Part shown: piece after piece, positions 18,846 to 26,771 of the stretch
Layout of the letters: each line of letters starts with the position of its first letter
How positions within the stretch are numbered: position 1 is the stretch's first letter
DNA from: Ignavibacteria bacterium
Lineage (GTDB): Bacteria > Bacteroidota > Ignavibacteria > Tepidaquicellales > Tepidaquicellaceae
Length of the DNA stretch: 64,000 bases
NCBI GenBank assembly: GCA_016709315.1
Contig: JADJMZ010000003.1
Coordinates: 434,001 to 498,000 of the forward strand
Direction: 5' to 3'
Translations under genes and position numbers: made by a program
Notes under the pieces: model-generated
Database searches by the model: none
What the model saw: only the letters and a program-made list of their open reading frames with translations
What the model was told of the DNA's origin: nothing

Positions 18846-18916
18846 GTCATCCCCGCCCGCCTTGCCCGCTTTCAGCGAGGTAAACCGCGAGGCAGGCAAG
18901 CTTTAGCGGGGATCCA
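18846..18916. repeat. GC-rich CCCGCCTTGCC-type palindromic intergenic repeat
   Basis: The segment contains CCCGCC-ttgCCCGC, GCGAGGcaggcaagc and TTAGCGGGGAT arms that can fold on each other. Similar CCCGCCTTGCC or GGCAAGGCGGGC words occur at 7970, 22563, 60856 and inside two coding regions at 41546 and 45651. The remainder of the 355-base gap between the converging genes contains only the hairpin at 19112. Confidence 0.55.
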
Positions 18917-19111
18917 ATCACAAAGAATTTAAATTAAGCTTTAATGAATGGATGACCCAGGGGATCTTCGAGTAGTATTCTGTTTGAAAAATCTGCATCT
19001 ATAGATATGATTGTAAGTCTATTTTTCTTTGCGTAATTCCATATTAAATCGTCACTCAATTCGTCAATAAGTGAAATTAGCGGCAAGTTCTTGTTTTCAA
19101 TCCTGAAACAA

Positions 19112-19139
19112 AAGAAGCAATCATCTCTGATTGCTTCTT
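19112..19139. terminator. Bidirectional hairpin terminator between converging T9SS genes
   Basis: A perfect 12-base stem, AAGAAGCAATCA / TGATTGCTTCTT, with a TCTC loop lies 35 bases from the stop codon of the minus-strand arylsulfotransferase-like gene. Its A-rich left side and T-rich right side suit termination in both directions. Confidence 0.65.
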
Positions 19140-19174
19140 ATAGATTAATAGCTATTGAATGATTGACTTGAAAA

Positions 19175-20707
19175 TTATTTAATCAGCAGCATCTTCCTGA
19201 CCTGAATGAAATTACCTGTTTTAAATTTATAATAATAAACTCCCGAAGAAACTTTCATCCCTGCATCATTTGTACCGTCCCACATTACGCTGTAAGATCC
19301 GGAATTCTTATTTGCTTCATTCACAAGCGTCCTGATTTCATTTCCGAGAATATCATAAACAATCAGCGAAACATCTGAAGATTTTGGAAGTGAATAATTA
19401 ATGTCAGTGGAAGGATTGAAAGGATTCGGAAAATTCTGAGATAATTCAAATTTGTCCGGAACAGTATTCTGAGTATTCTGCACTCCGACCAGTCCTGAAT
19501 AATTCATTGGATATCTTAGAACCCTTGTCACTTCCACTCCCGGACTGAAACTCCATACAACGCTTCCTGCAGAATTTACTTCCCATAATTTTCTGTCTGT
19601 AGATTCTGCAATCATTGTATTTCCGTTCGGAAGTCTCTGACATCCTCCAAGATGTACTGAAAAGAATGCTGAAGCTGTGTAACTCCAGACAGGTGTAGCG
19701 GGAAGGTAAGCTGTTCCCGGGGTAAGTGAATAATTACCAAGACTGTCTGACGGAGGAATTATCTCTACCACCATAGACTGTCCTGAAGTTTCTCTGTTAT
19801 TGAAAGCCATAATGTTCCCTCCGCCGGGGAGACTGTCAGGTATCCAGTTACTGCAATGAACAACATCAAACACTTGTGAGCCGGGAGCTCTGTAATTTGA
19901 AGGTCTTCCCCATCTGTATAAAAAATCCCCGCCTTTGCCTCTGTTGCCGCCCGTATGACCGGCTGCTTCCGCAGTAGTGGTGCTGTGATCTATTACATAA
20001 AATTCGTCTAGATTATGTGATGAAAATACAATCTGATCCAGATCAGCATTATAACTAATTCCGTTAACGTGCATCCAGTCGCCTGATGCAGTACTGCCTA
20101 CATTTATATCCAAAAGTTCAGGATGGTTTGCAACGACACCGTAGTTAGCTTTTGTAGGATCATAATCCTGAATAAGATGATCCCATGCATGCCACTTCCA
20201 GACGATAGTTCCGCCGGTTGTTCCTGAGGGCTGTACTTCGATTATATGATCAGGCCATATTGATGCGCTGTGATTCAGTCCTGCCGCTATTGCCTGAGCG
20301 GAAGTTTTTACTTCCCAGGCAATTAACAGGACATTACCGTTTGGCATTGGTGCAATATCATGATGTGTTCTGTATGTACTGCTGCTGTAAGTATATTCCC
20401 AAAGCAAAGATCCGCTCCAGGAGTATTTCTGTACAACTCCGGCGGCAGCGCCGCCGTTAAGTCCCGATCCTGATGAAAGCGCAGGTCTCCACAAAGTACC
20501 GTCCGGCTGAAGATAAACCGAATATCCTCCGCTGCGGGTATGTGTCCAGAATTTTATAACATTGTTATTGATATCCAGCAGATTTGTCCTCGTTGTGGTA
20601 GATGTATAAAGAGTATATCCGGGAAATGCCTGTGAATATACTGTTTCAGAACTTACACCTGTCAGGCAAATGATAAGTATAATTATTCTGATTTGTGTTT
20701 TAAACAT
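19175..20707 (-). CDS. Arylsulfotransferase (ASST)-like protein with T9SS sorting domain
   Basis: This 510-residue exported protein has a signal peptide ending near VYSQA (residue 27), a propeller-like region resembling the Arylsulfotransferase families (HHDIAPMPNGNVLLIAWE, WKWHAWDHLIQD, HVNGISYNADLDQIVFSS, RLPNGNTMIAES), and a T9SS sorting domain (NFPNPFNPSTDINYSL ... VRKMLLIK). The histidine-containing motifs are those expected in ASST proteins, which move sulfate from one phenol to another without PAPS. Whether this one is a sulfotransferase or only uses the fold is uncertain. It sits 47 bases downstream of the CotH-like gene on the same strand, so the two probably form an operon of surface proteins. 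Confidence 0.87.
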   Translation of the reverse strand: MFKTQIRIIILIICLTGVSSETVYSQAFPGYTLYTSTTTRTNLLDINNNVIKFWTHTRSGGYSVYLQPDGTLWRPALSSGSGLNGGAAAGVVQKYSWSGSLLWEYTYSSSTYRTHHDIAPMPNGNVLLIAWEVKTSAQAIAAGLNHSASIWPDHIIEVQPSGTTGGTIVWKWHAWDHLIQDYDPTKANYGVVANHPELLDINVGSTASGDWMHVNGISYNADLDQIVFSSHNLDEFYVIDHSTTTAEAAGHTGGNRGKGGDFLYRWGRPSNYRAPGSQVFDVVHCSNWIPDSLPGGGNIMAFNNRETSGQSMVVEIIPPSDSLGNYSLTPGTAYLPATPVWSYTASAFFSVHLGGCQRLPNGNTMIAESTDRKLWEVNSAGSVVWSFSPGVEVTRVLRYPMNYSGLVGVQNTQNTVPDKFELSQNFPNPFNPSTDINYSLPKSSDVSLIVYDILGNEIRTLVNEANKNSGSYSVMWDGTNDAGMKVSSGVYYYKFKTGNFIQVRKMLLIK

Positions 20708-20754
20708 AAAGATATATTTTATTAGTTAAATATAATTATAATGCATTTGAAACT

Positions 20755-22386
20755 TTATTTTAAAAGTATCATGCTTCTTGTATATGAATTAACAGACTGA
20801 TTTGATACATCTGAGCCGTTTACAATTATTCTGCAGAAATAAATTCCGGAGGAAACATCAGTTCCGATGTCATTTTTTCCATTCCAATCGAGAGTGTATT
20901 TTCCGTAATTCTGGTAAATATTGTTTACAAGTTTTGTAACAACTTTACCGTTATTGTCATAAATTATTAAACTCACTACACCGGGTTTAAATAAATTGTA
21001 CTCTATATTAGTAGAAGGATTAAACGGATTCGGATAGTTCTGCTTTAATTCAAAATAAACAGGAACAGTGATTTCATTCGGATTAATCCCTTGTTCGCAG
21101 TTAATGCCTAATGAATTCAATTGCGACTGAACGCTCGATTTTCTCAATGATATAAAAGACTTCAATCCCGGAATTCTTCTTCCTGAGACAGTAATATCGC
21201 TTATAATGTTTGTTTCGAACTGTGTATTGCTGAACATCTTTCTCTGATCTTCATTAACATAAGACCTGATCGCATTTGCTATGCTGTCAATTTTAGGGTA
21301 AAGCAATGAAGATGAAAAATTATTGCTAAACAAATTACAGAAAGATAAAAGATAAGCATTTTTAAGTGAAGCATTTCCAATTATTTTTGAAAACAAAGGT
21401 CTTCCCGTATCGCTTTCCACATAGGTTACAGGGAGCGATTCAATATTTGACGGACCTCCGGGCAATGCGCCGAAGCTCAATCCCGTATCCCATATTATCC
21501 ATGACATCAGATTTGTATTCGAAGGGAAATAGACATAAAAATTTCTCCCGGAATAAACATAAGAATCAAGATTTCCCAGAAGAATATCCGAAGCCATAGC
21601 TTTGTAATATGCAGCAAGATTTACTTTTAACGGCAAAGATGAAGTAATTTGTCCGGTATGATTAAGAGTATCAATCAAAGAAATAAGTCTTCGCCAGGTT
21701 GCGGGTGTCAGATCAGATTTCAATTCATAATGATTCAGATATGCAGAAGAGTCGTTACCCATCCATTTGAAATCAGAAAATATGTCATTGATAGTTCCGA
21801 AAGCATCTACTGCTTTAAACTGTTCGCCGTCGTTATTTCCGAATCTTGAATTAAGAAAAGTTTTATCTACATGCTCGACAAGTGAATAAAATGCAAATAG
21901 CGTATCATTAAGCGACAGTCTTACAAAATTTCCGCGGGGAGCTGTAATACCAGTATTTTTGCAGAAGTCAAGATGCATTTTTTCCCTCATCATTGTGGGA
22001 TCGTTCCAGCAGTTATTTAAATGAACGCCCTTTAATCCGTTCCATCTCTGACCGCTGACATATTCATTAAAACTCAGACGAAAAGATTTTTTATTGTTGG
22101 GATGTGAAAAAGAAGAATTACCTTTTAATCTTACGCCGACATTATTATATGTGATTCCGTTCGCTATAACTGTTGCAGACATATAGTGTTCAAGTCCCTG
22201 ATTGTAATAATAGATCAGAGAGTCCCAGTAGTTTGCCTGTGAAAATCTGATATTAACAGTATGAACCTGAATTCCCGCAAACAGACTGTCGCCTTCTGCG
22301 CTTATGTTTGATCTGGAATAAGATGGGAAAATAAATGAAAAGAATAAATAAAAAGCTGCGCTACAAAAGAGAATTTTTGTTTTCAT
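20755..22386 (-). CDS. CotH-kinase-family secreted protein with T9SS sorting domain
   Basis: This 543-residue protein has a signal peptide (first 24 or so residues), a CotH kinase domain and a T9SS sorting domain (NYPNPFNPSTNIEYNL to YTRSMILLK). CotH-family features in order are VRLKGNSSFSHPNNKKSFRL, GLKGVHLNNCWNDPTMMREK, FYSLVEHVDKTFLNSRF, DILLGNLDSYVYSGRNFYVY and WIIWDTGLSFG. In active CotH kinases the last motif is usually WDxDxxFG; here the second acidic position is replaced (WDTGLSFG), which may affect metal binding. The fold is an atypical protein kinase known to phosphorylate spore-coat proteins, and its role in exported proteins of this phylum is unknown. It is first in a two-gene unit with the arylsulfotransferase-like gene. 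Confidence 0.88.
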   Translation of the reverse strand: MKTKILFCSAAFYLFFSFIFPSYSRSNISAEGDSLFAGIQVHTVNIRFSQANYWDSLIYYYNQGLEHYMSATVIANGITYNNVGVRLKGNSSFSHPNNKKSFRLSFNEYVSGQRWNGLKGVHLNNCWNDPTMMREKMHLDFCKNTGITAPRGNFVRLSLNDTLFAFYSLVEHVDKTFLNSRFGNNDGEQFKAVDAFGTINDIFSDFKWMGNDSSAYLNHYELKSDLTPATWRRLISLIDTLNHTGQITSSLPLKVNLAAYYKAMASDILLGNLDSYVYSGRNFYVYFPSNTNLMSWIIWDTGLSFGALPGGPSNIESLPVTYVESDTGRPLFSKIIGNASLKNAYLLSFCNLFSNNFSSSLLYPKIDSIANAIRSYVNEDQRKMFSNTQFETNIISDITVSGRRIPGLKSFISLRKSSVQSQLNSLGINCEQGINPNEITVPVYFELKQNYPNPFNPSTNIEYNLFKPGVVSLIIYDNNGKVVTKLVNNIYQNYGKYTLDWNGKNDIGTDVSSGIYFCRIIVNGSDVSNQSVNSYTRSMILLK

Positions 22387-22501
22387 AGAACTATTATTTT
22401 TTTCAAAATATCCAAATGCATTTTGAACTTCAAGTTATTAGAAAATTCAGGAATACAAAATATGTTCACAACAATTTAATCTGAAAACGAATTTAAGAGA
22501 A

Positions 22502-22592
22502 AACCTCGAAGTCTCGAAGACTCAAAGGATCTTGCTTTGATAGTTCTTAACTTCGAGTCTTTGCCCGCCTAGCTAAGCGGGAGTCTTCGAGA
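22502..22592. repeat. Inverted repeat TCTCGAAGACTC / GAGTCTTCGAGA in a 520-base gap
   Basis: The perfect 12-base arms at 22512-22523 and 22581-22592 enclose a second GC-rich palindrome (CCCGCC-tagctaa-GCGGG). A related AAGACTCGAAGTTC / AGAGTCTTTGCGTC arrangement occurs at 33165-33215. Further along, CCTTAACTTAATAGCATTGC (about 22742-22761) resembles the end of the element at 33006-33294. The gap (22387-22906) otherwise shows no gene; a 70-codon minus-strand frame at 22573-22785 overlaps these repeats and looks spurious. Confidence 0.5.
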
Positions 22593-22906
22593 TTATTCCC
22601 TGGTTTTCAGAAAGTCTTCCTGGATTGGGAAAGGAGAGTTCCGGTTTACAAAACTCCTCGCCCCGCGAAGCGGGAGTCTTTGAAGCATATTTGAATTTAT
22701 TATTTTTGGACATCTCCGGAAGTTGCATTGTAAATTTTTTTAACCTTAACTTAATAGCATTGCAGTAGTCTTTCCGTAACTCCACATATATAAATAATTT
22801 ATAATTATTTCTGAGATAAATAAATGATACAGGAATTTAACTTTAAGTTTCTGAGTATTAGAGATATCTTTGTATTGAATTTCAAAATTAAAAGCCGGAA
22901 AAAATT

Positions 22907-23854
22907 ATGAAGAATAGTTTCATTAAGTTTATTGTATTTATAATTTCATTCTCATTAATATTCAGTTCATGCGGTAAAAAGTCTGACAGTAATAATACCG
23001 TCAGTATATCCGGAGCATTTGCATTGTATCCTATGGCGGTAAAGTGGGCTGATGAATACAAAAAAACACATCCCGAAATACAAATTCATATTTCCGCAGG
23101 TGGCGCAGGAAAAGGAATGACAGATGCTTTGTCTGGAATGGTTGATCTTGGAATGGTATCCCGCTCTATTTCAAAAGAAGAAACAGATAAAGGTGCCTGG
23201 TATATTGCAGTAGCAAAGGATGCTGTCCTTCCCACCATAAATTCCGGAAATCCTGCATTAAAAGATCTTCAGACCAAGGGATTAAAAAAAAATGATTTTG
23301 AAAAAATTTTTATCACAGGAGATATAACTGAATGGGGAAACACTACCGGCGGAATCAGTATAGAGAAGATAAATGTGTTTACACGCTCAGATGCATGCGG
23401 AGCAGGAGAAATGTGGGCGAAGTATATGGGGAAGAAACAGGAGGATATTAAAGGAACAGGCGTATTCGGTGATCCGGGAATGGCTGATGCAATCCGTAAA
23501 GATATTAACAGTATCGGATACAATAATATCATTTATGTTTATGACATTAATACAAAGAAGAAACATGAAGGACTTGAAATTATTCCTGTTGACATAAATG
23601 AAAACGGAGTCGTTGATGCGGATGAAAATATTTACAATACTATTGATGACATTGATAAAGCGATAAAAGAAGGAAAATATCCTTCACCTCCGGCAAGAGA
23701 TCTTTATTTTGTATCAAAAGGGAAACCTTTGAATAAAGCAACTTCGGATTTTCTAAAATGGATTCTTACCGAAGGACAGAAATTTGTTAAAGAAGGCGGA
23801 TACGTTGAGCTTCAGAAAGAAAATATAAACAGCGAGTTAAAAAAACTTGAGTGA
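22907..23854 (+). CDS. pstS: Phosphate ABC transporter substrate-binding lipoprotein PstS
   Basis: This 315-residue lipoprotein (lipobox IFSSC, Cys22) is the phosphate-binding component of the Pst importer. The mature N-terminus SISGAFALYPMAVKWADEY and the AGGAGKGMTDALSGMVDLGMVSR segment form the phosphate-binding loops of the PstS-like family, and TRSDACGAGEMWAKYMG supplies the third loop. ILTEGQKFVKEGGYVEL is the usual closing helix. It starts a pstSCAB set on the same strand. A TATCTTTG -7-like box lies at 22865-22872, but no convincing -33 box or Pho box was seen. It is the variant PstS found in Bacteroidota rather than the enterobacterial form. Confidence 0.92.
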   Translation: MKNSFIKFIVFIISFSLIFSSCGKKSDSNNTVSISGAFALYPMAVKWADEYKKTHPEIQIHISAGGAGKGMTDALSGMVDLGMVSRSISKEETDKGAWYIAVAKDAVLPTINSGNPALKDLQTKGLKKNDFEKIFITGDITEWGNTTGGISIEKINVFTRSDACGAGEMWAKYMGKKQEDIKGTGVFGDPGMADAIRKDINSIGYNNIIYVYDINTKKKHEGLEIIPVDINENGVVDADENIYNTIDDIDKAIKEGKYPSPPARDLYFVSKGKPLNKATSDFLKWILTEGQKFVKEGGYVELQKENINSELKKLE

Positions 23855-23911
23855 GATTTATCCGGGTAAAAATATATTCTTATTAACTTACTTAAACTGA
23901 AGAATAAGATT

Positions 23912-24802
23912 TTGTCAGGTTTATACAGAAAATGGATTGATCGGATTAACGAAGCATGGATGTTTGTATTTCTTTTGTTAATTATTATCCTTCCTTTTAT
24001 ACTTGCTGCGGGATTGTATTTAAAATCCTATCTTATCATTAGTGAAAATCATTTATCTGATCTTCTTTTCACAGATATCTGGAAACCTGCGGAAAATAAA
24101 TTCGGGTTCGCTCCTTTCATAATCAGCTCGGTCTGGGTAAGTCTTTCAACATTAGTACTTGCTGTTCCGGTCTGTTTGCTCTCATCAATTTACATTACGC
24201 AATATGCAAGATCATCGGTATTAAAACTTATGCAGCCGGTTATTGATATTCTTGCAGGAATTCCATCCGTTATTTACGGTGTATGGGGCGTCCTTATGAT
24301 AGTTCCGTTTTCTGTAAAAGCAGCGGAATGGTTTGGAATTCATACTACGGGCTACAATATTTTTTCAGGAGCGTTAGTGCTTTTAGTTATGATAATTCCT
24401 TTTATACTGAATATACTTATAGAGATATTCAGGATCATACCGGAAGAGTTAAGCGAAGCATCTCTTTCTCTTGGCGCGACAAAGTGGGAAACGATTAAAT
24501 TTGTCCTGCTGAGAAAAGCATTACCCGGAATTGTTTCTGCATTCGGTCTGGGTCTGTCAAGAGCTTTCGGAGAAACAATCGCAGTGCTGATGGTGGTGGG
24601 AAATGTAATTAAGATTCCTCATAATATTTTCGATGCCGGATATCCGCTGCCGGCTTTGATAGCGAATAATTACGGAGAAATGCTTTCAATACCCAAATAT
24701 GATTCAGCGCTTATGTTTGCAGCATTAATTCTTCTTGCTGTAATTCTTGTTTTTAATTTTGCTTCACGGGTTTTAATAATGCGTCTTGAAAGGTATGCCT
24801 GA
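23912..24802 (+). CDS. pstC: Phosphate ABC transporter permease PstC
   Basis: This 296-residue inner-membrane permease has about six transmembrane helices, one near residues 16-36 and then the typical FIISSVWVSLSTLVLAVPVC start of the ABC-type core. The cytoplasmic coupling motif EASLSLGATKWETIKFVLLRKALPGI (EAA-type loop) and LSRAFGETIAVLMVVGN are diagnostic of PstC/PstA. The start is TTG at 23912, 57 bases after pstS. Together with PstA it forms the membrane channel for phosphate taken from PstS and powered by PstB. It lies second in the pst operon and its stop is only one base from the likely pstA ATG. Confidence 0.93.
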   Translation: MSGLYRKWIDRINEAWMFVFLLLIIILPFILAAGLYLKSYLIISENHLSDLLFTDIWKPAENKFGFAPFIISSVWVSLSTLVLAVPVCLLSSIYITQYARSSVLKLMQPVIDILAGIPSVIYGVWGVLMIVPFSVKAAEWFGIHTTGYNIFSGALVLLVMIIPFILNILIEIFRIIPEELSEASLSLGATKWETIKFVLLRKALPGIVSAFGLGLSRAFGETIAVLMVVGNVIKIPHNIFDAGYPLPALIANNYGEMLSIPKYDSALMFAALILLAVILVFNFASRVLIMRLERYA

Positions 24803-24803
24803 C

Positions 24804-25655
24804 ATGATTAAAAAAGCTGAAGAAATATTTTTCCGGATACTAATGATAATCTCGACTGTCGCAATTGCCGCTGCACTGCTGCTGATTTTATTCAGCATAC
24901 TGTATAAAGGTCTTCCCTCGTTATCATGGGAAATGATTTCGCAGACTCCGAAAGGCGGATTTTATTTCGGAAAGGAAGGCGGAATTCTGAATGCTATCAT
25001 AGGTTCTCTGTATCTTTCAATCTGTTCGACGATTCTTGCTTTGATAATCGGTCTTCCTGTCGCAATGTATATGAATGTATTTTTAATCAGGCATAAAAAA
25101 TCACTCAACCTGATAAGATTTTTTCTTGATATTCTCTGGGGTATTCCGTCAATTGTTTACGGTGCATTCGGATTTGTAATAATGATATATTTCGGATTAA
25201 AGACTTCATTGCTTGCGGGTATCATTACAGTAACGTTGTTTATTATTCCCATAATGGTGCGCTCAATGGATGAAGTCATTAAGACTGTTCCGTCAGGACT
25301 TCTTGAATCGGCATTATCGCTTGGCTCGACTAAAACCGAGATTTCGTACAAAGTATTTTTAAGACAATGCATTCCCGGAATTGTAACTGCAATATTGCTT
25401 TCATTCGGAAGAGCGATCGGGGACGCTGCTTCAGTTTTGTTTACAACCGGTTATACTGACAGTATTCCTGAATCCTTATCCGATCCTGCAGCAACTCTGC
25501 CGCTTGCAATATTCTTTCAGCTTGGTTCGCCTATAGAAGAAGTAAGACAACGAGCGTTTGCTTCTGCAGCAATCCTCACCTTTATTATTCTGCTCATAAG
25601 TATTGTCGCAAGACTTCTGTCGACAAAATTTAACAGAAATAAAATTAAATTCTGA
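24804..25655 (+). CDS. pstA: Phosphate ABC transporter permease PstA
   Basis: This permease has about six membrane helices, with PstA motifs GGILNAIIGSLYLSICSTIL, GIPSIVYGAFGFVIM, ESALSLGSTKTEISYKVFLR (coupling loop) and SFGRAIGDAASVLFTTGYTD. The frame is open from TTG 24786, and ATG also occurs at 24795, but ATG 24804 is preferred because an AGG lies 10 bases upstream and it begins one base after the pstC stop; this gives 283 residues. It pairs with PstC to form the translocation path. A gap of 80 bases separates it from pstB. Confidence 0.92.
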   Translation: MIKKAEEIFFRILMIISTVAIAAALLLILFSILYKGLPSLSWEMISQTPKGGFYFGKEGGILNAIIGSLYLSICSTILALIIGLPVAMYMNVFLIRHKKSLNLIRFFLDILWGIPSIVYGAFGFVIMIYFGLKTSLLAGIITVTLFIIPIMVRSMDEVIKTVPSGLLESALSLGSTKTEISYKVFLRQCIPGIVTAILLSFGRAIGDAASVLFTTGYTDSIPESLSDPAATLPLAIFFQLGSPIEEVRQRAFASAAILTFIILLISIVARLLSTKFNRNKIKF

Positions 25656-25735
25656 ATAATGTTAAATACTAAAGTGAACATATTAAATTTATTCTCTGTG
25701 AAAAAAGTACATTCATTTAACTTAGAAATATACTA

Positions 25736-26497
25736 ATGAACGAAACACCAAAAATACTGATAAGCAATCTGAATCTCTCAATTGATAAGCAGGATATACT
25801 TAAAAATATTAATGTGAAAATTCCTGAGAATAAAATAACAGTTCTTCTCGGTCCCTCGGGTTGCGGAAAGACAACTTTACTTAAAACGCTGAATCGTCTT
25901 ACAGACCTTTATGAGAATGTGAAAATAAATGGTTCTATAATTCTTGATAATGAGGATATCCTGCATACAAAGTCTGACATCACAAAGATCAGACAGAAAA
26001 TGGGATTGCTTTCGCAGCGTCCTTATCCTCTGCCGATGAGCATTTATGGAAATGTAAGCTACGGTTTGAAGATCAAAGGAGTAAAAAAGAAAAAGATGCT
26101 TGACGAAAAAGTCGAACATTATCTTAAAGCAGTAAATCTGTGGGAAGAAGTACGGGAACGGCTTCATCACCCTGCTTCTGCTTTGTCAATTGGTCAGCAG
26201 CAAAGATTGTGCCTTGCGCGGGGTCTGGCTGTAGACCCTGAGATTATACTTGCTGACGAACCTACATCAGCTTTAGACCCTTTGTCAAGTCAGTCAATTG
26301 AAGAAATGTTTACGATACTAAAAAAAGATTATACGTTAGTAGTTGTTACTCATATCTTAAGACAGGCGAAAAGAATTGCAGACTATGTCGTCTTTATGTA
26401 TCTGGGAGAAGTAGTCGAGCAGGGACCCGCTGATGAATTCTTCTCATCACCAAAAATGGATAGAACAAAAGCTTATCTGAAAGGAGCGTTTAATTAA
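25736..26497 (+). CDS. pstB: Phosphate ABC transporter ATPase PstB
   Basis: This 253-residue ATPase energises phosphate import. Walker A is GPSGCGKTT (39-47), the Q-loop region is SQRPYPLPMSIYGN (93-106), characteristic of PstB, Walker B is EIILADEPTSALDP (169-182) and the H-loop is His206. The ABC signature reads LSIGQQQR (150-157), with isoleucine where most ATPases have glycine (LSGGQQQR); the catalytically important second glycine is kept. It ends the pst operon. No phoU or phoR/phoB gene follows, so regulation of uptake must be encoded elsewhere. Confidence 0.93.
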   Translation: MNETPKILISNLNLSIDKQDILKNINVKIPENKITVLLGPSGCGKTTLLKTLNRLTDLYENVKINGSIILDNEDILHTKSDITKIRQKMGLLSQRPYPLPMSIYGNVSYGLKIKGVKKKKMLDEKVEHYLKAVNLWEEVRERLHHPASALSIGQQQRLCLARGLAVDPEIILADEPTSALDPLSSQSIEEMFTILKKDYTLVVVTHILRQAKRIADYVVFMYLGEVVEQGPADEFFSSPKMDRTKAYLKGAFN

Positions 26498-26605
26498 TAT
26501 ATTTCTTAGAGGTGGATTTTTCGCGAATTAAGTTATTACAATTTTTAGATCAGAACATCCATTTTGATCTTGAGTTAAAGTTACATTTTTCCAATGATAT
26601 GGAAG

Positions 26606-26644
26606 TTTTGAGACAAACTTTCTCATTTAATAGTTGTCTCAAAA
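26606..26644 (+). terminator. Hairpin downstream of pstB
   Basis: TTTTGAGACAAACT and AGTTGTCTCAAAA form a stem of 11 or more pairs with a bulge around a 12-base loop, 109 bases after the pstB stop. Its A/T-rich flanks suit a weak bidirectional terminator. Confidence 0.4.
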
Positions 26645-26771
26645 TAACGCTACCTTTTTAAGGGGGGGACAAACAAATCTTAACATTTTATTAGAAGGAA
26701 ACCAATTGAATAAGTAACGTTTTGGAAAGCACTGCAAAGTAATATTATAAAAGTATTTTAAGAATTTTATT

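Noticed and set aside
22573..22785. 70-codon minus-strand frame in the gap before pstS
   Set aside because: It runs across inverted repeats and GC-rich palindromes, and its product has no recognisable feature.
24786..24803. TTG 24786 or ATG 24795 as the pstA start
   Set aside because: Both overlap the pstC end and lack suitable spacing from an AGG; ATG 24804 has better spacing and follows the pstC stop by one base.
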